A stretch of DNA of 64,000 nt from Leucothrix mucor DSM 2157 (GTDB lineage: Bacteria > Pseudomonadota > Gammaproteobacteria > Thiotrichales > Thiotrichaceae). The stretch covers positions 1,054,001 to 1,118,000 of the forward strand of contig NZ_ATTE01000001.1 in NCBI RefSeq assembly GCF_000419525.1, read 5' to 3'. Below are positions 26,899 through 35,722 of the stretch, piece after piece; the first letter of the stretch is position 1; every line of letters starts with the position of its first letter. Below the pieces are notes generated by a model. That model did not search any database and had not been told where the DNA came from. It was given only the letters and a program-made list of their open reading frames with translations. The position numbers were made by a program, and so were the translations under genes.

Positions 26899-27324
26899 AT
26901 GAGTGAGATACCATTGAATTATCAAACCGCTTACGAATGGACCGGTGAAAACGGAAAAGGCGAGGTGAAAATTGGTGAACTGTTAACACTGCCTGTCGGC
27001 TCTCCTCATGACAGTGATCGTTTCTGTCCGGAGCACGTGCTGGTCATTGCGGTTGAGTCTTGTCTGGCGAACTATGTGTTGCTGCTTTCCAAGATCTCCA
27101 AATTAGAGGTGAAGGCTTATAAATCGACTGCTGATGGTGAAATAGTCAAAGAAGGTAAAGCAGGGTATCGGTTTAAACGCATTGTGGTGCGTCCGGTGAT
27201 GACGGTGGAAGCCGGTAAAGAGAGCGCTGCAGAAAAGATTATTCACAAATCGCATGACCTTTGCATGATTTCCCGCTCCCTGAATTGCCCGGTCGATATC
27301 GAGCCAACCATACTGACTGAATAG
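26899..27324 (+). CDS. OsmC-family protein
   Basis: 141 residues. PEHVLVIAVESC carries the conserved Glu and first Cys, and SRSLNCPVDIEP the second Cys of the OsmC/Ohr peroxidase-type fold, with RFKRIVVRPVMTV between. OsmC proteins reduce organic peroxides through a cysteine pair. GGAAGAATCC is the ribosome site. Cytoplasmic. The divergent LysR may regulate it. The remnant transporter follows 103 bases later. Confidence 0.82.
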   Translation: MSEIPLNYQTAYEWTGENGKGEVKIGELLTLPVGSPHDSDRFCPEHVLVIAVESCLANYVLLLSKISKLEVKAYKSTADGEIVKEGKAGYRFKRIVVRPVMTVEAGKESAAEKIIHKSHDLCMISRSLNCPVDIEPTILTE

Positions 27325-27427
27325 GGGTCTGCGCCTTACAAAGCAGTGTGGGTGTTAGATGACTTAGATCATCTTTCTACCCGCCTTGCTGGGCTAGCAT
27401 GCGATTAGTAGTACTTCATGAAATTGA

Positions 27428-28246
27428 GGCGCTGACATTAGCATTACTTGGGGAACGTGGGCGCTGGCCGCGTTGTTGCCCGGATTAGTGTGTATTGCAC
27501 TGGTGCCATTAGTGGTCTATGCCGTATACCCCCCAGAGATCAAGAGCACGCCGGATGCCAGAACCTATGCGCAGTCTAAATTAGCTGAGATGGGGCCGAT
27601 GTCTTACGGTGAAAAAGTCATGGTTACGGTGTTCGCGCTACTGCTGACTTTATGGGCGGGCGTACCGGCCATGATCCTCGGTGCTGACTATGCGGTGAAC
27701 ACCACGGCGGTGGCTTTTTTAGGATTGTCTGTCTTGTTAATTAGTGGCGTTCTAACTTGGGACGATGTGCTCAAAGAAAAGTCGGCTTGGGATACTGTTG
27801 TCTGGTTCTCGGCGCTGGTGATGATGGCAACCTTCCTGAATCAGTTGGGCTTGGTCGCTTGGTTCTCTAACGTGGTCGAGGGCAATATCGAGCAGTTAGG
27901 CTATGGTTGGATTGCATCGACCATCATCTTAGTGGCCGTTTACTTTTACGCGCATTACTTTTTTGCCAGCACCACCGCTCACATTACAGCAATGTTTGCA
28001 GCGTTTTATGTGGCCGGTTTAGCGCTCGGCGCACCACCGTTATACCTTGGTTTACTGCTGGCCGGTGCATCGTCTTTAATGATGTCGCTCACGCATTATG
28101 CAACTGGCACATCGCCGATTGTGTTTGGTTCCGGCTATGTGTCCATGGAAAACTGGTGGGTCATGGGTTTGATTATGAGTATCGTTAACCTGCTGGTTTG
28201 GGGTGTAGTTGGCGGGCTCTGGTGGAAAGTGCTTGGGTACTGGTAA
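27428..28246 (+). pseudogene. 5'-truncated DASS-family anion:sodium symporter
   Basis: Homologous coding sequence starts abruptly at about 27428, right after an in-frame TGA (27425), with the phrase ISITWGTWALAALLPGL from the middle of DASS-family (2-oxoglutarate/malate translocator, CitT) proteins, and runs intact to TAA at 28246. Features include YPPEIKSTPDAR, LAELGPMS-like KLAEMGPMSYGEK, and about seven hydrophobic helices. Full-length relatives are around 470 residues, so the N-terminal ~200 residues are missing. No start codon with a ribosome site precedes it. Likely a gene fragment left after a deletion. It could still be expressed from TTG 27473 but would lack the ion-binding first half. 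Confidence 0.75.
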
Positions 28247-28764
28247 AGGAGTATTTTTATAGAAAAACAGGCCCATCAAACCCTGTAGTCGTCCGGTCTT
28301 AATGAGATTGATCGTTATGCAGTTTACTGAAAGTACCCAGCTGCTCGATAGCTTGCCACTGCTTGCAAACAAGCTGGTGTTAGTCATTTTCAGCTCTTAA
28401 GTTCGGTTGGCGTGAGTTCATCATCTTCCTCATTTTATCTGAAGACTAAGGGTGAGCTTGAAGACGGTTTAAAGCTCTGAGGTTTGAGCGCCTGAGCCTG
28501 TTTCATCCTTCAATGATTATGACGCCAACTAATCGTTATGGATTATCACAAGGCATTACGCTGGCGGTCATGCCATTTATTGATCCATTTCTCGTATAAC
28601 TTGGCGATTTTTCCGTAATTAACTAAATATTTACGGACTTATTGTTTTTTTAGCGCTTAAGTCTGTAATCTATAGACTGAAGGCTCTTTTCATTGGTTCT
28701 GTTGATTCCCCACAACATGCTGCTCGTTTAGTCAGATAAGGCCATTTTTTAGGATCGTATTGTT
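28247..28764. other. 518-bp stretch without a recognised gene
   Basis: Several short frames exist, for example a 28-codon frame at 28513-28599 and a 27-codon frame at 28318-28401, but none has a matching ribosome site and recognisable sequence. It follows a gene fragment and precedes a small gene, consistent with decayed DNA. It contains the dyad at 28612-28637. Confidence 0.5.
28612..28637. promoter_or_regulatory. Inverted repeat upstream of small HTH-like gene
   Basis: TCCGTAA (28612-28618) and TTACGGA (28631-28637) are perfect arms with 12 bases between, in an AT-rich zone 128 bases before the gene at 28765. Possibly an operator; no binding protein is indicated. Confidence 0.3.
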
Positions 28765-29031
28765 ATGCAAGAGAAGATTGCCTTAGTGGTTGAGTATTTA
28801 AATGAAGTAAAGACGCGCTGCACCTATAACGCAGCAGCCAAAGCGTTGGGTATAACGCCGCACGAGTTAAAAAAGTTGGCTGGCGACCGCAGACCAGAGA
28901 TTTCTTGGTTAGTGAGTTCGGGTACTGAAGAGCCGACTGGTTATACTGATCTGGAAAAGCATCCGGAGTTGCTGCGCACCAAGCGTGTGATTACGTCGGC
29001 TGAGGTGTTGAAGCGGAATCTGACGCTGTAA
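28765..29031 (+). CDS. Small protein, 88 residues, HTH-like
   Basis: 88 residues, cytoplasmic. The N-terminal half (VVEYLNEVKTRCTYNAAAKALGITPHELKKLAG) looks like a helix-turn-helix, and the rest (DRRPEISWLVSSGTEEPTGY, HPELLRTKRVIT) is a conserved tail seen in small proteobacterial proteins of unknown function. AGGA is 11 bases before the ATG. No partner in the neighbourhood. Confidence 0.65.
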   Translation: MQEKIALVVEYLNEVKTRCTYNAAAKALGITPHELKKLAGDRRPEISWLVSSGTEEPTGYTDLEKHPELLRTKRVITSAEVLKRNLTL

Positions 29032-29078
29032 GTACCGCTAATAAGCTGTGGTGGACCATACCTAAGGCCTCACAGCAA

Positions 29079-29231
29079 ATGAAGAATGCAACGCTCCCCA
29101 CCTTGATCATTATCCAGATCGGCATGAGCTGGCTAGAATCGGGTGTCCGCAATAATCCTCAAGCTGAATTACGGATAGCAGAGCTGCTTTCTGTCTGGCG
29201 CAATGCTCAAGCTCGCGTGGTACATGTCTGA
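29079..29231 (+). pseudogene. Isochorismatase-family remnant
   Basis: A 50-codon frame encodes the N-terminal strand-helix of the cysteine-hydrolase/isochorismatase family: LIIIQIGMSW, SGVRNNPQAE, IAELLSVWR and ARVVHV followed by TGA, exactly where relatives continue with H-D/S. The first catalytic Asp (normally LLIIDxQ) is replaced (IQIG). No continuation in another frame is recognisable after 29231, so this is the 5' end of a decayed gene. It was not listed as a gene because it is short. Confidence 0.65.
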
Positions 29232-29349
29232 CACTTGAGGGTGAATATGCAAAGGTCATGCCTACCAACTAGCTATTGAATGGCCTGTAGAGCGTAACCA
29301 AATGCCACGATCTATGGCTTAACCGATATAAGAACGCCACCTACCTGAG

Positions 29350-31056
29350 ATGCAAACGATGAACTCAAACCAGAAGCGATCCATAATAACGCTCAGTGAC
29401 CTCGCCAATTTGGCAGACTACTCGCTCATGGATACGCTCACCCCTGATCCTGACGCAGAGGCAAGCGGAGCCGACCACGCGCCACGTCAGGTCTTCTCAG
29501 GCCATTACGTACCGGTTACGCCCACCCCGATAGAAAGCCCCGAATACGTCACGCACAGTACACGTTTTTTTCACGAACTGGGTTTCGCTGACGATTTGGC
29601 GCAATCAACCGATTTCATCAAATTGTTCTCCGGTGATCTCTCAGGTGTTCCGGAACCGATGCGTAAGGTGGGCTGGGTGACCGGGTACGCACTGTCGATG
29701 TATGGTAGAGAATACATCCAGCAATGTCCTTTCAAAACCGGTAACGGTTATGGCGATGGTCGGGCAATATCGGTTCTTGAGGTGCTTATCAATGGTCAGC
29801 GTTGGGAAATGCAACTCAAAGGTAGCGGACGCACTCCTTATTCCCGTGGAGCCGATGGGCGTGCCGTGTTGCGATCAAGCGTGCGTGAGTTTTTAGCACA
29901 GGAACACATGCATGTACTGGGTGTTCCAACCTCACGATCACTAAGTTTGTACGTATCGAACACTGAAACGGTCAAGCGCCCATGGTACTCAGAAGGGTCG
30001 CGCGCTCAAGATCCGGACATTCTTGTTGCTGACCCTGTCGCCATCTCGACACGCGTTGCTCCCTCATTTATCAGGGTTGGTCAACTCGAACTTTTCGGTC
30101 GTCGCGCACGTTGGGAATCTCACCCACAGGCGATGGCAGAGCTTGAACAAATTGTATTGCACCTGATCGACCGTGAGTACGCTGACGTTATCGACCCGCA
30201 GCTCAGCATGACACAAGAAGTTGTGCAGCTAGCGCGTGAGTTTCGCAGTCGCCTGACGTCATTGATCGCAAACTGGATACGGGTCGGCTTTTGCCAAGGT
30301 AACTTCAACAGTGATAATTGCGCTGCCGGTGGCTTCACTCTCGACTACGGTCCATTTGGATTCTGCGATGTGTTTGATCCGTATTTTCAACCCTGGACAG
30401 GGGGTGGAAAACATTATTCCTTCCTGAATCAACCGGTAGCCGCGGAACGTAATTTCGCGAGTTTTTGTAGCGCGCTGAAGCCCTTACTAGGCTCGGACAC
30501 AGAGGCTTTGCAACAACTCGAAGCAATTCAGCGTGACTTTCCAAATGTGATGCAAACTCAAATGCATGAAATGTGGGCAGCCAAGCTGGGGCTGGAAACG
30601 TTTAATGAAGCGTTACTCCATGAACTGCTTACGCTTATGGTGCAAACGTCTGTCGATTACACGATTTTCTTCCGCGAACTCTCAGCGATACCTGACGACA
30701 TCACGCCGCTTAAAAAGAGTTTCTATACAGACTCGACGGCGCTGGATGAGCGTTGGTCAGCGTGGTTTACGCAGTGGAAGGTGCTAATTTACAATGCCGC
30801 GACTTCCCAATCACATGAGACGCTATCCAGACAGATGAAGCGCGTCAATCCAAAATATGTTTTGCGGGAGTGGTTTGTTGTACCAGCTTATAAAGCCGCG
30901 GCAGCGGGGGATTACACGTTGGTGCGTGAGCTACAGGACATCATGACGCAGCCTTATGATGAGCAGTCGCAGGCGGTTGATGGGAAATATAATAGGCTGA
31001 AGCCGGCTCAGTTTTTTGAGGCTGGTGGCACGTCGCATTATAGTTGCTCGTCGTAG
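29350..31056 (+). CDS. selO: SelO protein adenylyltransferase (YdiU)
   Basis: 568 residues, kinase-like fold that AMPylates proteins on Ser, Thr or Tyr using ATP in reversed orientation. The key block is [47 protein letters not shown], and the metal site FNSDN with DYGPFGF. The C-terminus ends [10 protein letters not shown], where the Cys takes the place of selenocysteine of eukaryotic SelO (third from the end). Longer than E. coli SelO by roughly 90 residues, mostly as an N-terminal extension. Two ATG codons (29350, 29359) could start it; neither has a clear ribosome site. Monocistronic; a hairpin follows. Confidence 0.93.
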   Translation: MQTMNSNQKRSIITLSDLANLADYSLMDTLTPDPDAEASGADHAPRQVFSGHYVPVTPTPIESPEYVTHSTRFFHELGFADDLAQSTDFIKLFSGDLSGVPEPMRKVGWVTGYALSMYGREYIQQCPFKTGNGYGDGRAISVLEVLINGQRWEMQLKGSGRTPYSRGADGRAVLRSSVREFLAQEHMHVLGVPTSRSLSLYVSNTETVKRPWYSEGSRAQDPDILVADPVAISTRVAPSFIRVGQLELFGRRARWESHPQAMAELEQIVLHLIDREYADVIDPQLSMTQEVVQLAREFRSRLTSLIANWIRVGFCQGNFNSDNCAAGGFTLDYGPFGFCDVFDPYFQPWTGGGKHYSFLNQPVAAERNFASFCSALKPLLGSDTEALQQLEAIQRDFPNVMQTQMHEMWAAKLGLETFNEALLHELLTLMVQTSVDYTIFFRELSAIPDDITPLKKSFYTDSTALDERWSAWFTQWKVLIYNAATSQSHETLSRQMKRVNPKYVLREWFVVPAYKAAAAGDYTLVRELQDIMTQPYDEQSQAVDGKYNRLKPAQFFEAGGTSHYSCSS

Positions 31057-31063
31057 TTTTATG

Positions 31064-31092
31064 ATGAGAGTACTAATAGTTAGTGCTCTCAT
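31064..31092. terminator. Hairpin terminator between selO and membrane protein
   Basis: ATGAGAG (31064-31070), T, ACTA (31072-31075) pairs with TAGT (31081-31084), G and CTCTCAT (31086-31092), 12 pairs with one wobble and a 5-base loop. It lies 8 bases after the selO stop, between convergent genes, followed by TTCT only. Confidence 0.55.
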
Positions 31093-31182
31093 TTCTAAGT
31101 GTGGCTAACTCATCATCGTGACAATGATCGCCGGTTTCTTTAATCAGGTTTCTGGCTGCATTGAGGTGATGGGAAACAGATG

Positions 31183-32859
31183 TTATTTCTTCAGCAGCAG
31201 CCACAATAACTTGGCCGGTGATATGAGCTTACCTTGCTGGATAATCGGAGCGGCGTAGCTCTCAAATACTGCTTTATCCATAAACACCAGCTTGGCCGAT
31301 TGCATTACAAAGAAGTGCCCGTTCAGGCTTAGCAGGTGGCTGGTGTAGAAAATATCTGATGGTTGAATTTCCTTGGTCGTTCCGTTTTTCATCGCTACGA
31401 TAATGGTGTCATTGATAACACCTATCTTTTTTTCACTTAGCTGACTTGTGATTCTGAGCATCATCCTGCTCATGATAATCAGGGTGGCACTCATTAGAAT
31501 TAATCCGATAAAAAGTGACAGAGGAGGGAGCTTAGGTGATCCGTCTTTGGTATAGATGAGGTAGGAGGTATACGCGATTACGAGTGCAAATAATGCGGGA
31601 TACGCGATGCCGATTATTTTTAGGTATTTTCTCTGTTTGATCAGCTTTTTTATATTGTCCTCGTGTGGCTTCATCCACACCAGTTGCTGTTTCCCATCAT
31701 CGCTGGCAGCAGGATAATCAGGCTCGCTGATTCTTATATGGCCAGCAGGCAGTCGGAGAAATGTAATAAGGCTTGTCGGTTTCGATTTTCGTATCGCGAA
31801 CACCAGCAAACCAATTCCAAGCGCCAAGATAGCCGCTATCATTCCCCAAGCGCGATACGTTGTGGCGGTGACTTGCTCCCCTAGTCGTGCGGTTTGTTTG
31901 GCGAAAAGCGCTGAATTAACGTCAGTGACTTTGCCTGTGTTCGGATCAATCCGTTTGATTGTCTGAGTGTTATAATCTGCGAGAAACAAGGTCGCACCAT
32001 CGAAATAAAAAGCACTGGCATCCTGAATGCTCGCACCATAGCGGCTTGCATCGTCGCTTATTCGATATAAACCCGGCTGAGCCATATTATGGTCATTGGA
32101 TAAAAGCCACCAGCCACTTCCATCCTGCTGAAAGTGTGACGGGTATCGATGGTGACTTTCAATGCCTTCAATATCGGTGAAGTTGATGATTTCATCGGTG
32201 CGGCTCAGCTGGTCATCGTCAGGTTTGATTCCAACCAACTGATTGTTATTCGTATCCAGTACCCAGTATTTATCCCGCACGCGCTGGATTTCATTGGGGA
32301 AGGCAAAGCCGCCAAGCGAGTCCAATACCTTGCCTTCTGCACCGACCAGATAGACTTTATGTCTGGATGGATCATTAATCAGAGACTGCCCGTTTTGCAG
32401 TGCCAGCCCACCCCAAGGCTGGTCAAAACTGAGAATGGAATCTCCCCACGGTTGGCAGTCAATTAACCTCGCATCGCACTTTAACAGACTGCTTTGACCG
32501 CTTTTATTCTCGTCCTCAGTCATACGAAGTAGCCGTTTCACGTTATCCAGAACGGTTGCTTGCTGGCCGCCTTTGTTTATTAACCAGCCGCCATTTTTCA
32601 GAGGAATGACTTCTCCACTAACCCGTTGAATGCCGTAAGGTGCCAGCGATAAGCTCTGCTCGGTAAACGGTTTATTGTCAGTGGGTAACCGGATGAGTTG
32701 GTCGCCATAAAGTGCCCAGACTTTGCCGTCAACGTCAGAGGTTATTTGCGAAACAGGTGTCTGCGTAATCCCAAGCACATTGTGCATGTAGACGAAAATA
32801 GCCAGAATTAAACAGCCAATGAAAGCCGTAGCAGGTAAGACAGGAAGATCGCGATCCAT
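31183..32859 (-). CDS. Membrane protein with large periplasmic domain, unknown
   Basis: 558 residues. A TM helix at about 10-28 is followed by a periplasmic domain (30-330) whose repeated phrases (GKVWALYGDQLIRLP, DKYWVLDTNNNQLVGIKPD, GATLFLADYNTQTIKRIDPNTGKV) look like NHL/beta-propeller blades. TM helices follow at about 338-356, 418-440 and 452-472, then a cytoplasmic tail. Two Cys (KCDARLIDC) form a likely disulfide in the propeller. No recognised family. Its start has only a weak ribosome site (AAAAGAAAATA). Convergent with selO, divergent from the HD gene. A sensory or ligand-binding role is inferred from the propeller. Confidence 0.75.
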   Translation of the reverse strand: MDRDLPVLPATAFIGCLILAIFVYMHNVLGITQTPVSQITSDVDGKVWALYGDQLIRLPTDNKPFTEQSLSLAPYGIQRVSGEVIPLKNGGWLINKGGQQATVLDNVKRLLRMTEDENKSGQSSLLKCDARLIDCQPWGDSILSFDQPWGGLALQNGQSLINDPSRHKVYLVGAEGKVLDSLGGFAFPNEIQRVRDKYWVLDTNNNQLVGIKPDDDQLSRTDEIINFTDIEGIESHHRYPSHFQQDGSGWWLLSNDHNMAQPGLYRISDDASRYGASIQDASAFYFDGATLFLADYNTQTIKRIDPNTGKVTDVNSALFAKQTARLGEQVTATTYRAWGMIAAILALGIGLLVFAIRKSKPTSLITFLRLPAGHIRISEPDYPAASDDGKQQLVWMKPHEDNIKKLIKQRKYLKIIGIAYPALFALVIAYTSYLIYTKDGSPKLPPLSLFIGLILMSATLIIMSRMMLRITSQLSEKKIGVINDTIIVAMKNGTTKEIQPSDIFYTSHLLSLNGHFFVMQSAKLVFMDKAVFESYAAPIIQQGKLISPAKLLWLLLKK

Positions 32860-33129
32860 ATTATTTTCTTTTTATTATGTTAGGGCCAGTTACCAAAGCC
32901 ATTGTCATGACAGTTATAACAAGCGATGACTGAGTCGCGGGTGAATCTGATAAAGCTAACCAAGCCCATACTGCCACGGTGATTGGGGCTGTGGCCTTAA
33001 GGTTGAGTGTTAAGCTGTTTAAAAAAGTAGGTTTGGCCACTATGGCTGGTAGGTTTTAAATTGTTGAGACAGGCTATCCTTTATATGGTTGAACATCCGT
33101 TTAGTCACCTAAGCATCAGGAGATAACTC

Positions 33130-33672
33130 ATGAAAATCTGGGATCAGGACAAATACCAACAAGCATGGAATTTCGCCTCAGAAATCCATAATGACCAGAC
33201 GCTACCCGCCAGCGACATTCCCTACATTAACCACCTTGGATTGGTTGCCATGGAAGCGACTGCCACGGTAGCGCATGAGGCGATTGATAGCCCAAACCTG
33301 CTTGTCCTCTGCGCATTGCTGCATGATGCCATTGAAGATACCGACGCCACTTACGAGGATATCGCAAACCGCTTTGGTCGCGATATTGCCGATGGGGTTC
33401 TAGCGCTGACCAAAAACACGCAGTTCCCGTCAAAACCAGAACAAATGAAGGACAGCCTTCGCCGGATAAAACTACAGCCGAAAGAGGTTTGGATGGTCAA
33501 GCTATGCGACCGCATTACAAATCTACAGTCGCCACCATCCCATTGGAGTAAAACCAAAATCTCCGATTACCAGAGTGAAGCGCGGCTGATATTGGAAGCA
33601 CTTGGCGAAGCTAGTCCGTTTCTGGCACAGCGACTGGCGGCAAAAATCTCAAACTATGATCAATACTTATGA
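33130..33672 (+). CDS. HD-domain phosphohydrolase, SpoT/MESH1-like
   Basis: 180 residues, one HD domain of the RelA/SpoT type: H35, the HD pair in LLHDAIEDT, and KLCDRITNL carry the metal ligands, with YINHLGLVAMEATATVA in the first helices. The size fits stand-alone (p)ppGpp hydrolases (MESH1-like). Hydrolysis of ppGpp is inferred from the family. AGGAG at the start is good. Stand-alone, between divergent and same-strand unrelated genes. Confidence 0.85.
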   Translation: MKIWDQDKYQQAWNFASEIHNDQTLPASDIPYINHLGLVAMEATATVAHEAIDSPNLLVLCALLHDAIEDTDATYEDIANRFGRDIADGVLALTKNTQFPSKPEQMKDSLRRIKLQPKEVWMVKLCDRITNLQSPPSHWSKTKISDYQSEARLILEALGEASPFLAQRLAAKISNYDQYL

Positions 33673-33819
33673 AGCGGGTTGTTGGTCAGTTGTAATCAGC
33701 CAATGTAAATATAGTGTTAGAAATACCGTTGAATTTTCAATCGTGGCTGGGGTCTACTAAGCTTAGTGCAAAAATAGACCAAACACTCGATTAATAACAC
33801 TTAAACGAAGGTGTTGAAA

Positions 33820-34773
33820 ATGAAACCGATTCTACCGTTACTACTCGTGCTTCTATCCTCAAACATTGCTCAGGCGGACAACCCAAATGTTTGTGCCACT
33901 CTGGAAGGTTCTGATCTCACCCGCAATATCGACCTTGATCTTGGTAGCGAACCAACCTCGGACCTATCAAAGGTGATTGCCTTTTCATCCAATGTTGCGT
34001 TTAGTCGCGATGGGCAAAAGATCGCGCTTTACCAGGTGTCCGATTCCAAAAAACTGGCCACGTTTAAATTATTTGAGAGCAAAACGGGCAAGCTACTACA
34101 GAGCCAAACGCTGGACAACTACGAAGAGCGCAGCCATCAAACGGAGCTACAATTTTCACCGCAAGAAGGGATTGTTTATCTGAGAGGGATGAGCTATCCC
34201 GCTGAGAGCAGCAACACGAGTGGCGCGATTCCATTCTGGAATTTGGCGAGCAATGAGCTTGTTTTCTCGCCTTGTATCACTGGAATGGGCGTCTCGACGG
34301 TGCAGTTCAGCGATGATGAAACCGTAGCTTTCAGCACCACGGTCGATAGTTTCAATAGCCTGTGTAGCACTCAGGAAGCCAAGGTATTAGAGACAAAAGA
34401 TCAAGGTGGTGAATACACCTTTGACCCTAAAACCAAACGCTTGCAGGCGGGTAAGTCTGGTGAGGATGAAGCACGCTTCGACATTGACGATGGCTCATTG
34501 GATGGCTATAAATTCTCCTCTAAAATCTTTCGTTTAGAGGGTAAGGATTATCGAGTCGTTGGTCCTAAGTGGCAGGGTGAAGCTGGCGATAAGCAAACCA
34601 GTATTCAGCTGTATGATGTGGAAAACCAGCAAACGCGTCCGCTTCAGACGGCGGATTTGTTTTTGCATCATGAGTTAGTTGAGCCAGCGGGTGAGTCGCC
34701 GGAATATCAGACGGTTTCTTATGATGAGCAGGCAAAGCAGGCTTCATTTTGTCGGCTGCCGTTGGTGCACTAG
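33820..34773 (+). CDS. Secreted protein with propeller-like repeats, unknown
   Basis: 317 residues from ATG 33820 (GAAGGTG upstream). Signal peptide about 1-19, cleaved after AQA. The mature protein is acidic, with phrases like VAFSRDGQKIALYQVSDSKKLATFKLF and FSPQEGIVYLRGMSY that recall WD40/YVTN-like blades, and three Cys. No enzyme motif is visible. Same strand as the HD gene with a 147-bp gap. Function not assigned. Confidence 0.75.
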   Translation: MKPILPLLLVLLSSNIAQADNPNVCATLEGSDLTRNIDLDLGSEPTSDLSKVIAFSSNVAFSRDGQKIALYQVSDSKKLATFKLFESKTGKLLQSQTLDNYEERSHQTELQFSPQEGIVYLRGMSYPAESSNTSGAIPFWNLASNELVFSPCITGMGVSTVQFSDDETVAFSTTVDSFNSLCSTQEAKVLETKDQGGEYTFDPKTKRLQAGKSGEDEARFDIDDGSLDGYKFSSKIFRLEGKDYRVVGPKWQGEAGDKQTSIQLYDVENQQTRPLQTADLFLHHELVEPAGESPEYQTVSYDEQAKQASFCRLPLVH

Positions 34774-34977
34774 TGAAAGAGCATTATGCCTCGTAACAAA
34801 CGGGGTTAAACGGAGCAGGGCTTATCAGAGTCGGGTATTTTCAGGGCTGAAAAGTACAGGGTTAGTGACAGTTGAGCGAGGTTATCAGGTTGCCACATTT
34901 GCTCTTTGAGTTAAGCCTTGTTTTTTTCTATCAAATTGAGTGCTATTTTAGTAACAAGACATTCTGAGGAGAAAAAT

Positions 34978-35199
34978 ATGCTACCAGCAGAAGTATTACA
35001 TGATTATGAAGCATTACCCAGTGAGGCACAGCGGCAGGTTATAGACTTCATTGAGTTTATGAAAGCACGCTACCAAAAAACTCAATCAGATAATGACACC
35101 TCAAGTATTGAAGGCTCTTTTGGCCTATTGAAAGCTAATAGAACGGTCACATTGGCTGAGATGGATAAAGCCATTGAAGCAGAAGGTGGAGCACTTTGA
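34978..35199 (+). CDS. DUF2281-like antitoxin
   Basis: 73 residues, ATG at 34978 with GAGGAG spaced well. The N-terminal LPAEVLHDYEALPSEAQRQVIDFIEFM is a DUF2281-type antitoxin helix pair; the tail (FGLLKANRTVTLAEMDKAIEAEGG) would bind and neutralise the toxin. It precedes the PIN gene with a 4-base overlap (the toxin TTG lies on this gene's stop codon region), the usual antitoxin-first arrangement. It presumably binds its own promoter to autoregulate. Confidence 0.8.
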   Translation: MLPAEVLHDYEALPSEAQRQVIDFIEFMKARYQKTQSDNDTSSIEGSFGLLKANRTVTLAEMDKAIEAEGGAL

Positions 35200-35609
35200 T
35201 TGCGGTAGATACTAACGTATTGGTCCGCATTCTGGTACAGGATAACGAGCAACAGAAGCAGACTGAATTAGCGCAGGAGCTAGTTAAAAAAGCCGGAATT
35301 GTTTTTGTGCCTCAGATGGTGCAGGTCGAGTTGGTTTGGGTGCTAGAAGCAGCATATAAGTTTGCAAAAATTGATGTAGTGACTGCGTTGCAATATTTGC
35401 TTGAAAGTAGTTTTTATCGGCTGCAGCGAGAAGAGAGTTTCAAAGCTGCACTCGAAAGATTTAAATCTGGCAATGCTGGTTTTTCTGATTCACTGATAGC
35501 AGTTGAAAGCCAATTTGAAAATGTCCAGTTATGGACATTTGATCGTAAGCTTAGTAATCAAAGTGGTGTGATTAAATTGACCGAGCAGGCTTTGGCTGAA
35601 TTATCATAG
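35196..35609 (+). CDS. PIN-domain toxin, VapC-like
   Basis: 137 residues. PIN ribonuclease with the acidic quartet: D5 (MIAVDTNVL), E in QVELVWVL, D in GFSDSLIA and D in WTFDRKLS. Starts at TTG 35196, overlapping the antitoxin stop (35197-35199), so translation is coupled. VapC toxins cleave tRNA or rRNA. The antitoxin keeps it inactive. A long hairpin follows 22 bases after the stop. Confidence 0.85.
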   Translation: MIAVDTNVLVRILVQDNEQQKQTELAQELVKKAGIVFVPQMVQVELVWVLEAAYKFAKIDVVTALQYLLESSFYRLQREESFKAALERFKSGNAGFSDSLIAVESQFENVQLWTFDRKLSNQSGVIKLTEQALAELS

Positions 35610-35631
35610 CCAAACCACCAAACCCAACCAA

Positions 35632-35703
35632 GTAGCACGGGGTTTTTACGCAAAAAATGTTCCCATCGAAGATGGTATTTTTGGAGTAAATGCCCCGTGA
35701 TAC
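35632..35703. repeat. 72-bp imperfect palindrome / hairpin
   Basis: GTAGCACGGGG on the left (35632-35642) pairs with CCCCGTGATAC on the right (35693-35703) with one mismatch; inside, AAAAAT/ATTTTT and CCATC/GATGG nest around the loop GAA. The whole stem has roughly 26 pairs. It lies between the toxin and the convergent monooxygenase gene. It may be a bidirectional terminator, a REP-like element or a MITE relic; no second copy was found in the window. Confidence 0.6.
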
Positions 35704-35722
35704 GCCCTACAAAGTACCTCTA

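Noticed and set aside
28513-28599. 28-codon frame as a small membrane protein
   Set aside because: No ribosome site and no conserved look; too short to support.
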